The notes under the pieces: generated by a model | What the model saw: the letters and a program-made list of their open reading frames with translations, nothing else | Told to the model about the DNA's origin: nothing | Database searches by the model: none | Part shown: piece after piece, positions 33,470 through 44,851 of the stretch | Position numbering within the stretch: position 1 is the first letter of the stretch | Layout of the letters: every line of letters starts with the position of its first letter | Assembly (NCBI GenBank): GCA_963930655.1 | Contig: OZ005605.1 | Location: forward strand, 7,447,501 to 7,511,500 | Length of the DNA stretch: 64,000 bases | Reading direction: 5' to 3' | Origin: Myrica gale | Taxonomy: Eukaryota; Streptophyta; Magnoliopsida; Fagales; Myricaceae | Translations under genes and position numbers: made by a program

Positions 33470-36400
33470 TGATTAACAGTTGTGATGTCGCTTTCGTGAA
33501 TGTGATTCATATGGGGGGAAGTATGGAGCAGTGTGGATGGTCAATATGTATGATAAACTAATGGAGGTTTCTCCTGCAGTAGACTTTGCTTCTAAATTCA
33601 ATGAGTCTCGGTGTGGCTTTTTGTCACAACAATGCTATAACAAAGGTGGTCGTTATGTTGCGGTCGTTGAATGTGGAGGGAGAAGGAAGGTGGGTGCAGT
33701 GATGGTACCAGAAGGCAAAAATGGCTATGGGTGGCAAATCTTGAACCGAGTCTTTCTTGATGTAGTGTTCTGTGTACGCTCTGCGAATCTCTTAGTGAAT
33801 CATGTGGTTTCCTCAAGCATTTGGCCCTAAGTTTCTTTTGCTCAGATTGTGTTGGCTCCGGCGGTGGTGAACGGAGAAGGTGGGAGGTCCAGTGCCCTTG
33901 TTCAAAATTCGGGGGTTGCTGAAACGTCAAAAAATCTGCATGCAACAGAAACGGTAGACGTTACGTTTCCCAAGCTAATTTCCTCTTCTATGTCGAAGGA
34001 AAAAGCTGCGGTTGGCAATTAGCTGGTTTGTCGGAAAGAGTGTCGTCGTCTTTTAATAGAGCTGATTTGTGGAAACAAGTTATGAGCCTTCGAAAGGAAG
34101 TGGATAGGCTTGCCATTCTTTTACGTCAACAGAACCAATGAGGCTTTTATGTTAAGGACTTAACCTGTAGTGTATATGGTTTTACCTTAAAAGCCCAGAC
34201 AAACGTGGCCCATTCTCAGCATCGCGATTTTCTCTTAAGGCGTGAGTATGGGCTGAAAAGTGGGGGCCCAAAATATGGTGAGAGAGATTTGGGGCCTGAG
34301 GAGCTGGGGAAGAGTTGGGTCGGGCTAAGGATGCCATGGAGTCACACTGCGCTGATCAAGAAGGGGTTGACGATTTCAACGTAGCTCAAGGAGGCTTGGG
34401 TGTTAGCCCTAACAGCTCCGGCGCCCATACCAAGCTAACAGAGGTGTCGTTGGAGCTGTCTGTGGTGGTTGAAGGCATCCCTTCTAGCTCATTGGCGTCA
34501 GAGCTTCCCGCTGATGGCCAGTTGCTGGAGTCGGAATGCCTGGGTCTTCTGCAAGTCTCATCGTCGATGCTGTCTGCGTCGATTGGAGACTTACCAACTG
34601 GCTTGCCGGCGCTAGAGCTCTATTCTAGTTATCAGAGGCAGGTGCCGGAGGGACTAGATCAGTTGGGTTCTCCTATGTCATTTACGTCAGCCCTTTCTTC
34701 TCTGCAGTGGGCCCTTGCTGTGGACCAGTCAACAATGGAAGTGGGTTTCGCAGGTGTCTCGCCGACACCAGAGGAGAGTCTCGCAGGTGGTATGCCAGTT
34801 TTTGCCCCTTGCACCAACACCTGTTTCTTCTCAACTGTTGGAGGGTGGTTCTGCCTAGAATTCAGAAGTGCTCGAGGCAGTTTCGTGTATCTCTCCCATG
34901 GAGGAGCAGTTGACCTTTGAGCTCAACAGGTTGTTCGCTGAAGTTGGGGCCATTGGCTCTGTTTCTGAAGAACCTTTCGAGTTTTTTTCCAAGAAAGAAT
35001 GATTTGAATGTCAAAGGTGGTGGAAGATTTATCCTTGGCTCTTGTCTTGAACCCTGATGCTTCTTCTAGGCTTGAGGAAGCTAGAGTGCAACCTTGTCCT
35101 GAGGGAGCTTCTGTTGGGGAGGAATGGAGAGTGACTGTTCTTTCTTCTGGGTACAAGAATTCTGATTGGGTGCTGAGTTTGGTTTCTTCCATCAGACAAG
35201 TGGTAGGAGTTTCTTGTGATGGCCACGAGGAGCAGCTGACATCGCTGTTTGCTTCTTTGGAGCGGGAGAGATTTCAAAGTGGTTCTAAAACTCATTGTAA
35301 ATCTGTGGGTAGAGGTCTCAGTGAGCTTAAAGGTTTGAACTCTACAATTCATTATGAGGGTAAGACTTACGTCTCAAGGAAGTCTAGAAAGGCTGGGAGG
35401 GATTCGCGAAAGTTATTATGAAGCCTAGAATCATTAGCTGGAATGTCACGGTGCTTAGTGATAGAGTTAAATGTAGAAGAGTTGGTAATTTTATTAAGGG
35501 GCCGGAGACCTGATTTGGTTTGCTTGCAAGAGACGAAGTTGGCAGTTTTCTCTAGAGCCACTATTAGGAGTCTTTTTGGGGGGTCCCATGTTGGTTGGTG
35601 TTGTCTTGAGGCGGAGGGCGCTTCAGGGGGTATTTTGATTTTTTGGGACACGATGGTTCTAGAGTTGGTGGAGTCCAGTGTTGGTTGTTTTTCAGTTTCC
35701 GTGCTTTTGAAGAATGTTGAGGATGAGTCCCTGTGGGGATTCTCGGGGGTTTATGGCCCTAATACTGATAATAGGAGGCATTATCTTTGGGATGAATTGG
35801 CTGAGATGTTGGAGTGGTGGAATCTACCTTAGTGTATTGGGGGAGATTTTTACGTTTCTCACTTTTCGAGTGAACGTTCTGGGACGAAGGGGTTTAGTAA
35901 TGCCATGTTGGACTTCTCAGAGTTCATTGATGAGACTCAGTTGATCGATCCTCCCTTGTTGGGTGGCCACTTCAATTGGTCTAATGGAAGGTATGTCTTG
36001 GTCCCGAATAGATCGCTTTCTCTTTAATCCTACTTGGGAGTCTTTGTTTCCGGATGTATCTCAAAAAAGGCTGCCTCGTTTGCTATCGGATCACTTCCCG
36101 ATATGCCTTTGAGTGATGTGGTGGGAAGTGGCAAGATGCCTTTTAGGTTTGAAAACATGTGGCTCAAGGAGGACGTGTTCGTTGATATGGTGAGGTTATG
36201 GTGGCGGTCTTATGTATTTTCTGGCACACCTAGTTTTGTGCTTGATTCTAAATTGAAGTCTCTCAAAAGGGATCTCCTTATTTGGAACCGTGAGGTGTTC
36301 GGGGATGTTGCCTTTAAGAAGTATTTGCTGTTACATGAGATCTCTTCCCTTGATGCTTTGGAAGAAGGTGGTCTAATTGACGAGGGTGGCAAAGCTAGGA

Positions 36401-38728
36401 AGTTGGAAGCTTCTAAGGAGTTAGAGCTCTTGATTGATATGGAGGAGACTAGTTGGCAGCAGAAATCTAGAGCCCTTTGGCTCAAAGATGGTGATAGGTG
36501 CATCAAGTTTTTTCATCGGGTAGCTAACTCCAATAGAAAGGTTAATTCTATTTCTTCGTTGGTGGTAGATGAGGTACTTGTGGAGGATACTGAGCGTATT
36601 TCTGATGAGATTGTTAGCTTTTATGGCAATTTGTATCAGGAACCTCTTTCGTGGAGAACTTTGTTAGATGACTTGGGGTTTGATTCGATTTCTGGGGAGG
36701 AGGTTGATTGGCTTGAAAGATCCTTCGAAGAAGATGAGGTGACCGGTGCTGTGAGGAGTCTTAATGGGGTTAAAGCTTCCGGTCCGGGCGGGTTCTCCTT
36801 AGCTTTTCTATCAATCATGTTGGGATGTTGTTAAGGGTGATGTCATATCCATGTTTAATGAGTTTGCTCAAGTTAGAAAATTCGTTAGAAGTCTCAATGC
36901 CACTTTCATTGTCTTGATACCGAAGAAGCATGAGGTTGTGGAGCTTAAGGACTTTCTTTCTATTAGCCTTGTGGGAGGGGTCTACAAAATCTTGGCGAAA
37001 GTTTTGGCTAATAGGCTTAAGCTAATTTTGGGTTCCATTATCTCGCCTTTCCAGAGTACTTTTGTGAGGAGTAGACAGATTTTGGATTCGGTCCTGATTG
37101 CGAGCGAGTGCATTGACTCTAGGCTGCATTCTAATTTGTCTGGAATGCTCTGCAAGCTTGGTATCCATAAGGCTTATGATCATGTCAATTGGAGCTTCCT
37201 CCTTTACTTGTTGCGGAGATGCGACTTTGGAATTAAGTGGTGTAGATGGATGAAGTTTTGTATTTCTTTTCCCACATATTCTTTGATGATGAATGGGTCT
37301 CCTAAGGGCTTCTTTAGTAGTTCACGTGGTCTGCACCAAGGCGATCCCCTCTCACCCTTTTTATTTTTTATTGTCATGGAATCTCTGAGTCGGATGCTGA
37401 ATCGGTTGGTTGAGGCGGGGTGAACATCTTTCATTTGCTCTTCGCAGATGACACTCTTATCATGTATGGGGCTGAGGAGTGCCAGTTTCGCAACCTTCGT
37501 TGTATTTTGCATTGTTTTGAAGCGGTGTTCGGCCTTAAGATTAATCTTTCGAAATCGAAGGCTATTCCCGTTGGAGAGGTGGCAACATTCAAGTTTTGGC
37601 TGATATTATGGGTTGTAGGGTTGCTTCTCTACCTATAACTTATCTTGGTCTCCCTTTGGGAGCTCGCTTTAAAAGCATTAATATTTGGAATGACATCATT
37701 GAACGAACGGAGAAGAGGTTGGCAGGATGGAAAATGAGCTATCTTTCGAAAGGTGGTAGAGTCACTTTGATCAAGTCTACTATTGCTAATCTCCTGACTT
37801 ATTTCAATAATGTTTTGCTTGGGCTTTGGTCGTGGTATTAGAGTTCGTTTTTGGAGTGACCTTTGGTGTGGGCAGAGACCCTTGAGGCTTTCTTTCCCAT
37901 CTCTCTTTACTATTGCTAGTAATAAGGATGTTTGGGTGGCGGATTATTGGGAAGTAAATTCTGGTATGGGTGCTTGGAATGTTCATTTTTTGCGGGCAGC
38001 GAATAATTGGGAAATAGAGGTTTTTTCGACTTTCTATTCTCTCCTTTATTCCAAGGCCTTGATGAGGGGGTTGAAGATAAGATGCGTTGGATGAGCACTA
38101 ATAATGGCATATTTTTTGTGAAATCGACGTATGAGCCTCTTTCTTATAGTCCCGTTGTGTCTTTTCCGTGGAGGCAGATTTGGAGGTCCCTTGTTCCTAT
38201 GCGAGTCTCCTTCTTTGTGTGGGGCGCATGAGAGGATTTTGACCACAGATAATTTGAGGCGGAAGGGTCTTTGCTTACTTGATTGGTGCTACATTTGCAA
38301 ATGCAATGGGGAATCTATGGATCATCTTCTTCTTCATTGTGATGTCGCTAGGGATTTATGGTCTCATGTGCTTAGCGTTACGAATTATTGTTGGGTTTCT
38401 AAGGTGATTGAGGTGTTTTGTTGGAAGCAGAAGTTCATCAACATTCTTGCTTCAAGGGTGTGGAAGATGATTCCTTTGTGTATTTGGTGGATTATTTGGA
38501 GGGAGAGGAATGAGAGGTTTTTTAAGAACTCTTTCTTATCTTTGGAAGGGTTGAGGGTTCCCTGTTTCTTTGGGCCACTGCTGTTTTGGCCTCTCTTTTT
38601 TCTGATTTTACCGATTTTCTTAGCTTTGTAGCTTGTTTGGAGTAGGTTTTCAGTATAGCTCTTTGTATTGTTACCTCTTTTTGTCTTTTTGTTTTTTCAA
38701 TGAAGTTCTTCTTACTTATGAAAAAAAA
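33470..38728 (+). mobile_element. Near full-length L1-like LINE, inactivated
   Basis: ORF1 remnants run from about 33500 (KYGAVWMVNMYDKL and RYVAVVECGGRRKVGAVMVP, matching ORF1 of the 57-kb element from about residue 40) through a proline- and serine-rich middle (34315-34920) to the conserved C-terminus (35160-35421). ORF2 begins at 35421 with an endonuclease (ISWNVTVLSDRVKCRRVGNF), broken by frameshifts. RT blocks follow at 36034-36834 and 36851-37423 (KIHAYDHVNW-type [30 protein letters not shown]). The HLLFADDTLIMYG catalytic motif (FADD intact) is near 37430, and the zf-RVT end (DWCYICKCNGESMDHLLLHC) near 38280. The tail is CTTTGTATTGTTACC, TTTCAATGAAG and an A-tract at 38721-38728. The 5' end is not sharp and the target duplication is unresolved. 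It begins about 600 bp after BPM3. Confidence 0.9.
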
Positions 38729-39190
38729 GCCCAAGTGAGATTTGGGTACTTCTATCTAGATCTTAGAATTTATTCCAATCGTATCCATTGCACTTCCTGG
38801 GATGGGCAGTGCAAGGAGACTGAGTATTGGTTACTATGTTCCTATGTCATTTTTAAGGGATACATATACTTTACATCTTCTAATTATGAAGATCTTGATA
38901 TTTTGCACTTCAATTTATTATTTTTGTCACATTATTTGTACCCACCAACTATTGAGTTCAAACATTATGCACTTTCTGTTAAAATTTTACGTTGATGTGC
39001 AATGTAATAAAAATAATAAATTGAAATGTGGTGCAAAATGTCAAAGTGCAAGATATATTTATCCGTATATTTAACTTTCCCAAGTGGTTATGGAGAAAGA
39101 TGAAAAGAACAAAAAAAGAAGCAAGACTACGGAATTGGCAAGAAGTTACCTGAATTGCCTTTAATTGAGCCTTAAGATAGTAATTAGAGC
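38729..39190. other. Intergenic spacer
   Basis: AT-rich sequence between the LINE A-tract and the first foldback element. I see no gene, element end or repeat in it. Confidence 0.5.
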
Positions 39191-39192
39191 TA

Positions 39193-39578
39193 ATGACCAT
39201 TTTGGTCCCTGGATTTTACGCCCTTTTTCAAAATGGTCACTGGATTTCAAATTTGTTCAAATCAGTCATTGAGTTATTATTGTTTTTCAATTTAATCATT
39301 TCGTCTAATTTCGTCCCTTACATGCACAGTCAGCTGATGGCGGGACACGTCATTCCCAATAAGATCCCACCACGTGTACCAATTTGAAAAAAAATCTTAC
39401 AAAGGGGATTTATTGGGAGTGACGTGTCCCGCCGTTAGCTGACTGTGCATGTAAGAGAAGAAATTGGACTGAATGATTAAATCGACAAACAACAATAACC
39501 TAATGACTGTTTTGAGCGCAAATTTGACACATTGACCATTTTGAAAAAGAGTGCAAAACTAGAGACCAAAATGATCAT
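39193..39578. mobile_element. Foldback hairpin element with TA flanks
   Basis: The two arms are inverted copies over almost their whole length. The left starts ATGACCATTTTGGTCC, and the right, read in reverse complement, ATGATCATTTTGGTCT. Both then have CTTTTTCAAAATGGTCA and, near the centre, GCGGGACACGTCA-type sequence before a short loop at about 39380-39400. TA flanks both ends (39191-39192, 39579-39580). Such RNA would fold into a hairpin of about 185 bp. There is no coding capacity. Confidence 0.85.
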
Positions 39579-39724
39579 TAAGTCTAGTAATTATATAGCT
39601 TAGATGCAAGTGGCAATTTAACTAAAGATAATTTCTCCCCTGCTATGAGGTTGTACTTGGATGGTACATTGTTATCTAGTGTCCTATGTTATATGAGCAC
39701 CCATTCGAATGATAGACCACTTTT

Positions 39725-40062
39725 AGGGGTAAACACACTTTCCACCTTCGACCTATTATAATTTTTCCACTTTATACTCTAAATTACCACTTTTGAGACA
39801 TTACATTATTTAACTACCAATTTTAGATAGCTTACACCCTCATTCTGACAATAATACTCCCAAGAATTTTATTGAATTTACAACAATATCTTTCAATATG
39901 TGCAAATTGAATTAAGAGCATTATCGTCATTTTAGTTTAAAATTTTGAAAGAGTGCAACGTGTCTAAGATTGGTAGTTAAATGGTGAAAATGTCTCGAAA
40001 GTGGTAGTTTAAAATACAAAGTGTGAAAGTCATGGTTGTTATACGTGAAAATGTATTTCCCT
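39725..40062. mobile_element. Foldback element, same family as 44445-44842
   Basis: The left end AGGGGTAAACACACTTTCC and the right end, read in reverse complement AGGGAAATACATTTTCAC, form an inverted repeat that continues inward with CACTTT, TAAACTACCAC and TAACTACCAAT-type words. No matching target duplication is seen. Confidence 0.7.
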
Positions 40063-40277
40063 TTTTTATAAATTTTTATTATTTCATTTCATTAACCAAA
40101 CAAGGAGTTTACATTCTTTATCATTTCCTATATGGACCTTGCAAAAATGGTTTCTAAAACTTGTTTAGAATTACTGATAAGGTTTGCACCAAATATTTTG
40201 ATCCTTTGACAGTCACATCTTGATAGTCTAGAAAATTAAATTTTGATAGTCTTTTCTTATTTTCTCAGTATCCTATG

Positions 40278-40736
40278 TGTGATATCCTGAATCTCACCTG
40301 GAGTGGGAGAAGGGAATAAATGATAAATGGTCAAGTTTCACATTGAGAACTTACTAGGTTGAACTAAACTTTATAATGATTCGAAGAGCTTCAAGAGCAA
40401 CCTTAACTAGTCCTTTTGAAATAAAAGCATAGATGTAACTAGTGCTTTCCTTGGGTCGTTACAAAATGGTATCAGAGCGGTCATAGTAACCACTAATGTT
40501 GGTTTGGTGGGCCTTGATGAGGACATCAAAAGATTTAATAGGGGGAAGATTGTGATAGCCCGAATACCACTTGGAGTGGGAGAAAAGAAGGAATAAGAAA
40601 TGACCAAGTCCCACATTAGAATCTTACTAGGTTGAATTGAGTTTTATAATGGTCTAAGAAATTCCAAGAGTAACTTTAACTAGTCATTTTGAACTCAAAG
40701 CACAGATGTGACTAGTAATTTTCTTGGATCATTACA
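40278..40736 (+). mobile_element. TRIM: miniature LTR retrotransposon
   Basis: Two direct repeats of equal length (186 bp; 40278-40463 and 40551-40736), both TGTGATA...TTACA, flank an 87-bp centre. The centre starts with the primer-binding site TGGTATCAGAGC (40467-40478), complementary to the 3' end of initiator tRNA-Met, and ends with the polypurine tract AATAGGGGGAAG (40538-40549). There is no coding capacity, so it must use enzymes from elsewhere. I found no 5S rRNA-like part, which argues against Cassandra. After the second LTR the sequence repeats a decayed primer-binding site and centre (AATATGATACAATAAAGGTC), so the copy is part of a tandem LTR-centre-LTR-centre array. Confidence 0.9.
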
Positions 40737-40790
40737 CAATATGATACAATAAAGGTCATAGTGAGGACTATACCCTACATGAGGCATGAT
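40737..40790 (+). mobile_element. Second, decayed TRIM centre
   Basis: The bases after the second LTR follow the same order as the first centre (AATGGTATCAGAGCGGTCATAG against AATATGATACAATAAAGGTCATAG, compared in parts), then diverge near 40780. A third LTR is not found, so the array was cut here. Confidence 0.65.
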
Positions 40791-41240
40791 ATATAATTGT
40801 GTTCGCTTTGAAATTTTTCACTAGGGAATTAATTTCATATCACATGTTCCCAGGATCTTCAGAGGGAATCGAACACATACTTGTTGCAATCTTAATGCTA
40901 TGGAATTCCTCAATTCTTGGTTTTCGACTTGCCCACGTGTGTTGTCCTCCAAAATATTCACGTCACTAGAGTTTTCGAAGATCACAGTGAATATAGTTCT
41001 CAAAATTTTGATGACTAACCTTTGAGTTATTTAAAGCCTCTATTAAAACCCTAGGGAGAGTTTTTGTCTAATGATCTTACCGTATCTCAAGAATTCTTTT
41101 AAAATACTCTCTTATAATCTATAAAATAGAATTTATAGGCTTTTATAAATTACAAGAATCTTCATCAACATATGTAATTGATCCCTAAGACATTGTGATT
41201 TAACATTCAAGTCCCTCGCGTACAATCAATTACAAATCGT

Positions 41241-42052
41241 CCTTCCACTAATATATATTCCACATGAACTACCATAATTAAAATATGATAATATTTATAC
41301 CCCTAAATCATGTAATTTTCTAGTAACTTAATTCATAATTTTGTGGGCATTATTATAATATATTTTTAGAAGTACATTATATTCTGCTTAAAGTCACTTT
41401 CTTAATCAAATCCGATATAAGTTACATGAAAAAGTTGACTTGCGGAAAATTACTCACCAATTATCTTTGTAGATTTTTTAGAAATCTTCAATCTTTGATC
41501 TTTAGGTTTTTGTCATTCCACCAATCTATATTCCACATGAACTACCATAATTAAAATATGATCATTGTTATACCCCTAAATCATGTAATTTTCTAGTAAC
41601 TTAATTCATAATTTTGTGGGCAGTATAATATATTTTTAGAAGTACATTATATTCTGCTTAAAGTCACTATCTTAATCAAATCCGATAGAAGTTACATGGA
41701 AAATTGACTTGCAGAAAATTACTCACTAATTATCTTTGTAGATCTTTGAGAAATCTTCAATCTTTGATCTTCAGGTTTTGTCCTTCCACCAATCTATATT
41801 CCACATGAACTAACATAATTAAAATATGATCATTGTTATACCCCTAAGTCATGTAATTTTCTAGTAACTTAATTCATAATTTTGTGGATATTATAAAATA
41901 TTTTTAGAAGTACATTATATTATGCTTAAAGTCACTATCTTAATCAAATCCGATATAAGTTACGTGGAAAAGTTGACTTGCGGAAAATTACTCACTAATT
42001 ATCTTTGTAGATCTTTGAGAAATCTTCAATCTTCGATCTTCAGGTTTTTGTC
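41241..42052 (+). repeat. Tandem array, three copies of about 270 bp
   Basis: Units begin at 41241, 41514 and 41782 with (C)CTTCCAC-AAT-TATATTCC. Each repeats CACATGAACTA, ATAATTAAAATATGAT, ATCATGTAATTTTCTAG, AATTTTGTGG, AGTACATTATATT, AAATCCGATA, TTGACTTGC and CTTCAATCTT in order. Copies are highly similar with small indels (273, 268 and about 271 bp). Confidence 0.93.
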
Positions 42053-42385
42053 GATTTCACCACTTGAGTCTTCTTGATTTCACAACATAGCAGCTAACCC
42101 AAATGTTATGACTCCTTTCTCTCAACACCTCACAACAGTCACATGGTTTTCTCAAGATTCTGATAGTCATCTGTATTATTGATTATCTCATAGACTGTTC
42201 TTTTAAATAAACCATAACTATGATATGAAGTCAGATTGTTAGAGATCTCAAATCTCGCGCATAAGATCACGTGAAAAACTCTTTTCCATTATTTCTCTTA
42301 TATTTTTTTATTTTGAATTTTGGATTTCTACTAATTGCGATAATGTTCATCAACATATCTCAATTGACCCCTGAGAAGATGAGAT

Positions 42386-42658
42386 TGATTTGTGAAATCT
42401 CTTTTGTTAATAATTATTTGTTTGTTTATCCTTCCACCATACTATATTCCATGTGAGCCAATAGAACTGAAATAATATCACTAATTAAATCTCTAGCTCG
42501 TGTAATTCTTAATTCACAAACTGTGATTTGTGAAATATCTTTTGTTAATAATTATTTGTTTATTTATCCTTCCACCATACTATATTTCATGTGAGCCAAT
42601 AGGACTGAAATAATATCACTAATTAAATTTCTAGCTCATGTAATTCTTAATTCACAAT
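42386..42658 (+). repeat. Tandem duplication, 138-bp unit
   Basis: TGATTTGTGAAAT starts at 42386 and 42524. Both units contain TCTTTTGTTAATAATTATTTG, split here as TCTTTTGTTAAT and AATTATTTG, then CCTTCCACCATACTATATT, TGTGAGCCAATAG and a TTAATTCACAA end. The unit shares CCTTCCAC-ATATTCC words with the 270-bp array next to it. Confidence 0.9.
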
Positions 42659-43411
42659 ATGTACCCTTTTAGACTCTCAAATTATTTCTTAAAAAAATTC
42701 ACAAATAACATTTTTCACAGGAATTCCTCATGCTAGAGATTTATTTTTAAGTCCAACATTATACATATATATTGAATATTGCCTCACAAAGATATTTGTG
42801 AATTTCTTGTTGAGCATTTACAAATCCATTTATCATGCACAAAACCCGACGTCTGCAGTATTTGACCTAGAGAGATCATCATCAATGATCACTTCCATAA
42901 ATTCACAAGTAAGAATTACATATGACCATATAACTTGGTCAAATCACAAGTACACAACAAACATATCTGCATAAAACCTCTTAGATCTAAGGATCATAAA
43001 TTAATTGTGCTGAATATCTTCTCAACATCAATTATCACTTTCAAAATGTATCCATATTTGATCTCGTTCAGTGCATGTACACTTACTGTGTGCTTACTCG
43101 TCTGCTTAAGGTAATCATCTCAATGACGAAGTTCATCATCCTATTTAATAGAGGTACAACGAATATATAATTAACATACATAAATATGCACCTTAGTCTG
43201 TAACAACTGTTAAGCAAACAAGGAACCGAAAAGTCATACTCTTCGTCTTTAATTCATTAATCAGTTGGTATGACTTTTCTAGAATGTTACTCAATAATAT
43301 CTGTACAAGATCTTATGTCACAACATAATACCTAATAAATGAATATAAATATGTAGCATATAAATAAATAATTATCTAGACAATTAGTTTTGAGAGCATA
43401 TTTTTAACAAT

Positions 43412-44435
43412 ATGGGTAATAAGAAATAGATGGTAGTGCCGTGCTTGGGTGTAGAGACCAAAAATAGGTGATCATACCTGACTTTAACATGGCTACAACA
43501 TGTTCTTCACGGGATGGTTTTCAAAATCGAACTCTTTTTTTTCCCTCCTAATTTTACACATTGGCGTGTTAGGGTCATGGATAATGAACAAGAGTGAATG
43601 GTTAAAACACTGTGGATGTGCCAAAATTAACATAATAAAAGCTTTGAAGTGGAGTGGTATATCATGGCTAAGAAAAAAAGAAGTGGTATATCATGGCTAA
43701 GAAAAAAAATTTATTTCAGTAATTTACTTATTTTTATTTTTTAAAATTTTATCTTAAAAGATATTTCGATAATTTTGTATTTTTTTCGTGTGGTTGAAGG
43801 CAAAATTAAATAGAAGCAGATGATGGATAATGTTAGAAATATTTCCCTTATAATTATAATTTAAGGGACAAATCAAATTGAAAAGTACGACAAGATCGCG
43901 TCACATCCCATTGCGCCTACCCAAGCCAAAAAGGTCCACCTTGTAGTAGGCCCAGCTAATGGTGTCCGAAAAAGGGTCATTATTTATACGCTATAATCTT
44001 ATCCCTGACCGCCCGGCAAAACGATTTAGTCAGGGATAAGATTTTGGCAGACAGTTCTCATCGTTACACGTATTTATCCATCTACCCCAAAAACCCATAT
44101 GAAAATTCAATTCACGGGAAAAATAGGATTGAAATTAGAAAAATACGCATTACATCAGGTTCAGAATATTGATCAACAGATCAAGCAAAATGAAAGGACT
44201 TAATAAGTAATAAAAGGGAAAATACACTCAATTATTAGGGCCAGATTAGTAATTTTATTATATTTCGCTTCTAATTACTAATTCTAAGTTGTTTTGATCG
44301 AGTAAAATGAGGAAATTTACTCTCATACAATATAAAAATATAAAAAAATTAAGAATAAAATTGAAATTTCATTAAATTAAATGACAATTTAACTGTAGAT
44401 AGTTAAAAATCAGATATAACAAAATTAATAATTTA
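43412..44435. other. Intergenic spacer with a short perfect hairpin
   Basis: AT-rich sequence. AGTGGTATATCATGGCTAAG is duplicated directly at about 43652 and 43681. A short perfect inverted repeat lies at 43995-44043. No gene was recognised. Confidence 0.5.
43995..44043. repeat. Perfect 15-bp inverted repeat, 19-nt loop
   Basis: AATCTTATCCCTGAC (43995-44009) and GTCAGGGATAAGATT (44029-44043) are exact reverse complements around a GC-rich loop. It lies in otherwise AT-rich spacer about 1.9 kb before the transporter gene. Function unknown; it may be the end of an old element. Confidence 0.7.
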
Positions 44436-44444
44436 AAATATAAA

Positions 44445-44842
44445 AGGGAAAATATATTCTTCACCCACAAACTATTATAATTTGACACTTTGCACCTTAA
44501 ACTACCAATTTTGATACATTACACCTTCTAACTACCAATTTTTGACACTTTGCACCATTTTTTTAAATTTAAAACTAAAATAACGATAATGCCCTTGTCC
44601 CATTTTGTATATAGTAAAGATATTATTGTAAATTTATTAATTTAACAAGAGTATTATTGTCAAATGTAGGGTTCAAAGTGTTTAATATTAATAGTTGGAG
44701 GGTGCAAAATGTCAAAATTGGTAATTTAGGGTGCAAAATGTCTAACATTGGTAATTTGAGGGTGCAATGTCTTAAAGATGATAATTTAGGGTGTAAAGTG
44801 TCAAACTAATAGTAGTTTGTGGGCGAAAAGTGTATTTTTCCT
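44445..44842. mobile_element. Foldback element with 9-bp target duplication
   Basis: The arms are long imperfect inverted copies: AGGGAAAATATATTCTTC at the left against AGGAAAAATACACTTTTC read from the right, continuing with CCCACAAACTA, TTTGACACTTT and further TACCAATTTT-type words. The flanks AAATATAAA (44436-44444 and 44843-44851) match over 9 bp, though they are AT-only. A 9-bp duplication is typical of Mutator-like elements. There is no coding capacity. Confidence 0.82.
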
Positions 44843-44851
44843 AAATATAAA

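Larger units (their letters stand above)
40800..43411 (-). mobile_element. Probable large LTR fragment with internal tandem repeats
   Basis: On the - strand a Copia-style LTR start, TGTTAAAAATATGCTCTC, begins at 43411. The block extends leftward over AT-rich, noncoding sequence to about 40800, where a GC-richer part (CGACTTGCCCACGTG on the + strand) lies. No primer-binding site, polypurine tract or protein domain was found, and I could not fix the other end or a target duplication. The two tandem arrays listed separately lie inside. Confidence 0.4.

Noticed and set aside
35008-35421. Separate 137-codon gene
   Set aside because: It is the C-terminal part of LINE ORF1, matching positions 3-242 and 58490-58718.
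33430-38745. Target duplication of the long LINE (CCCAAAGAG-like near 33454 against CCCAAGTGAGA near 38731)
   Set aside because: The match needs gaps, and the 5' border of the element is not independently fixed.
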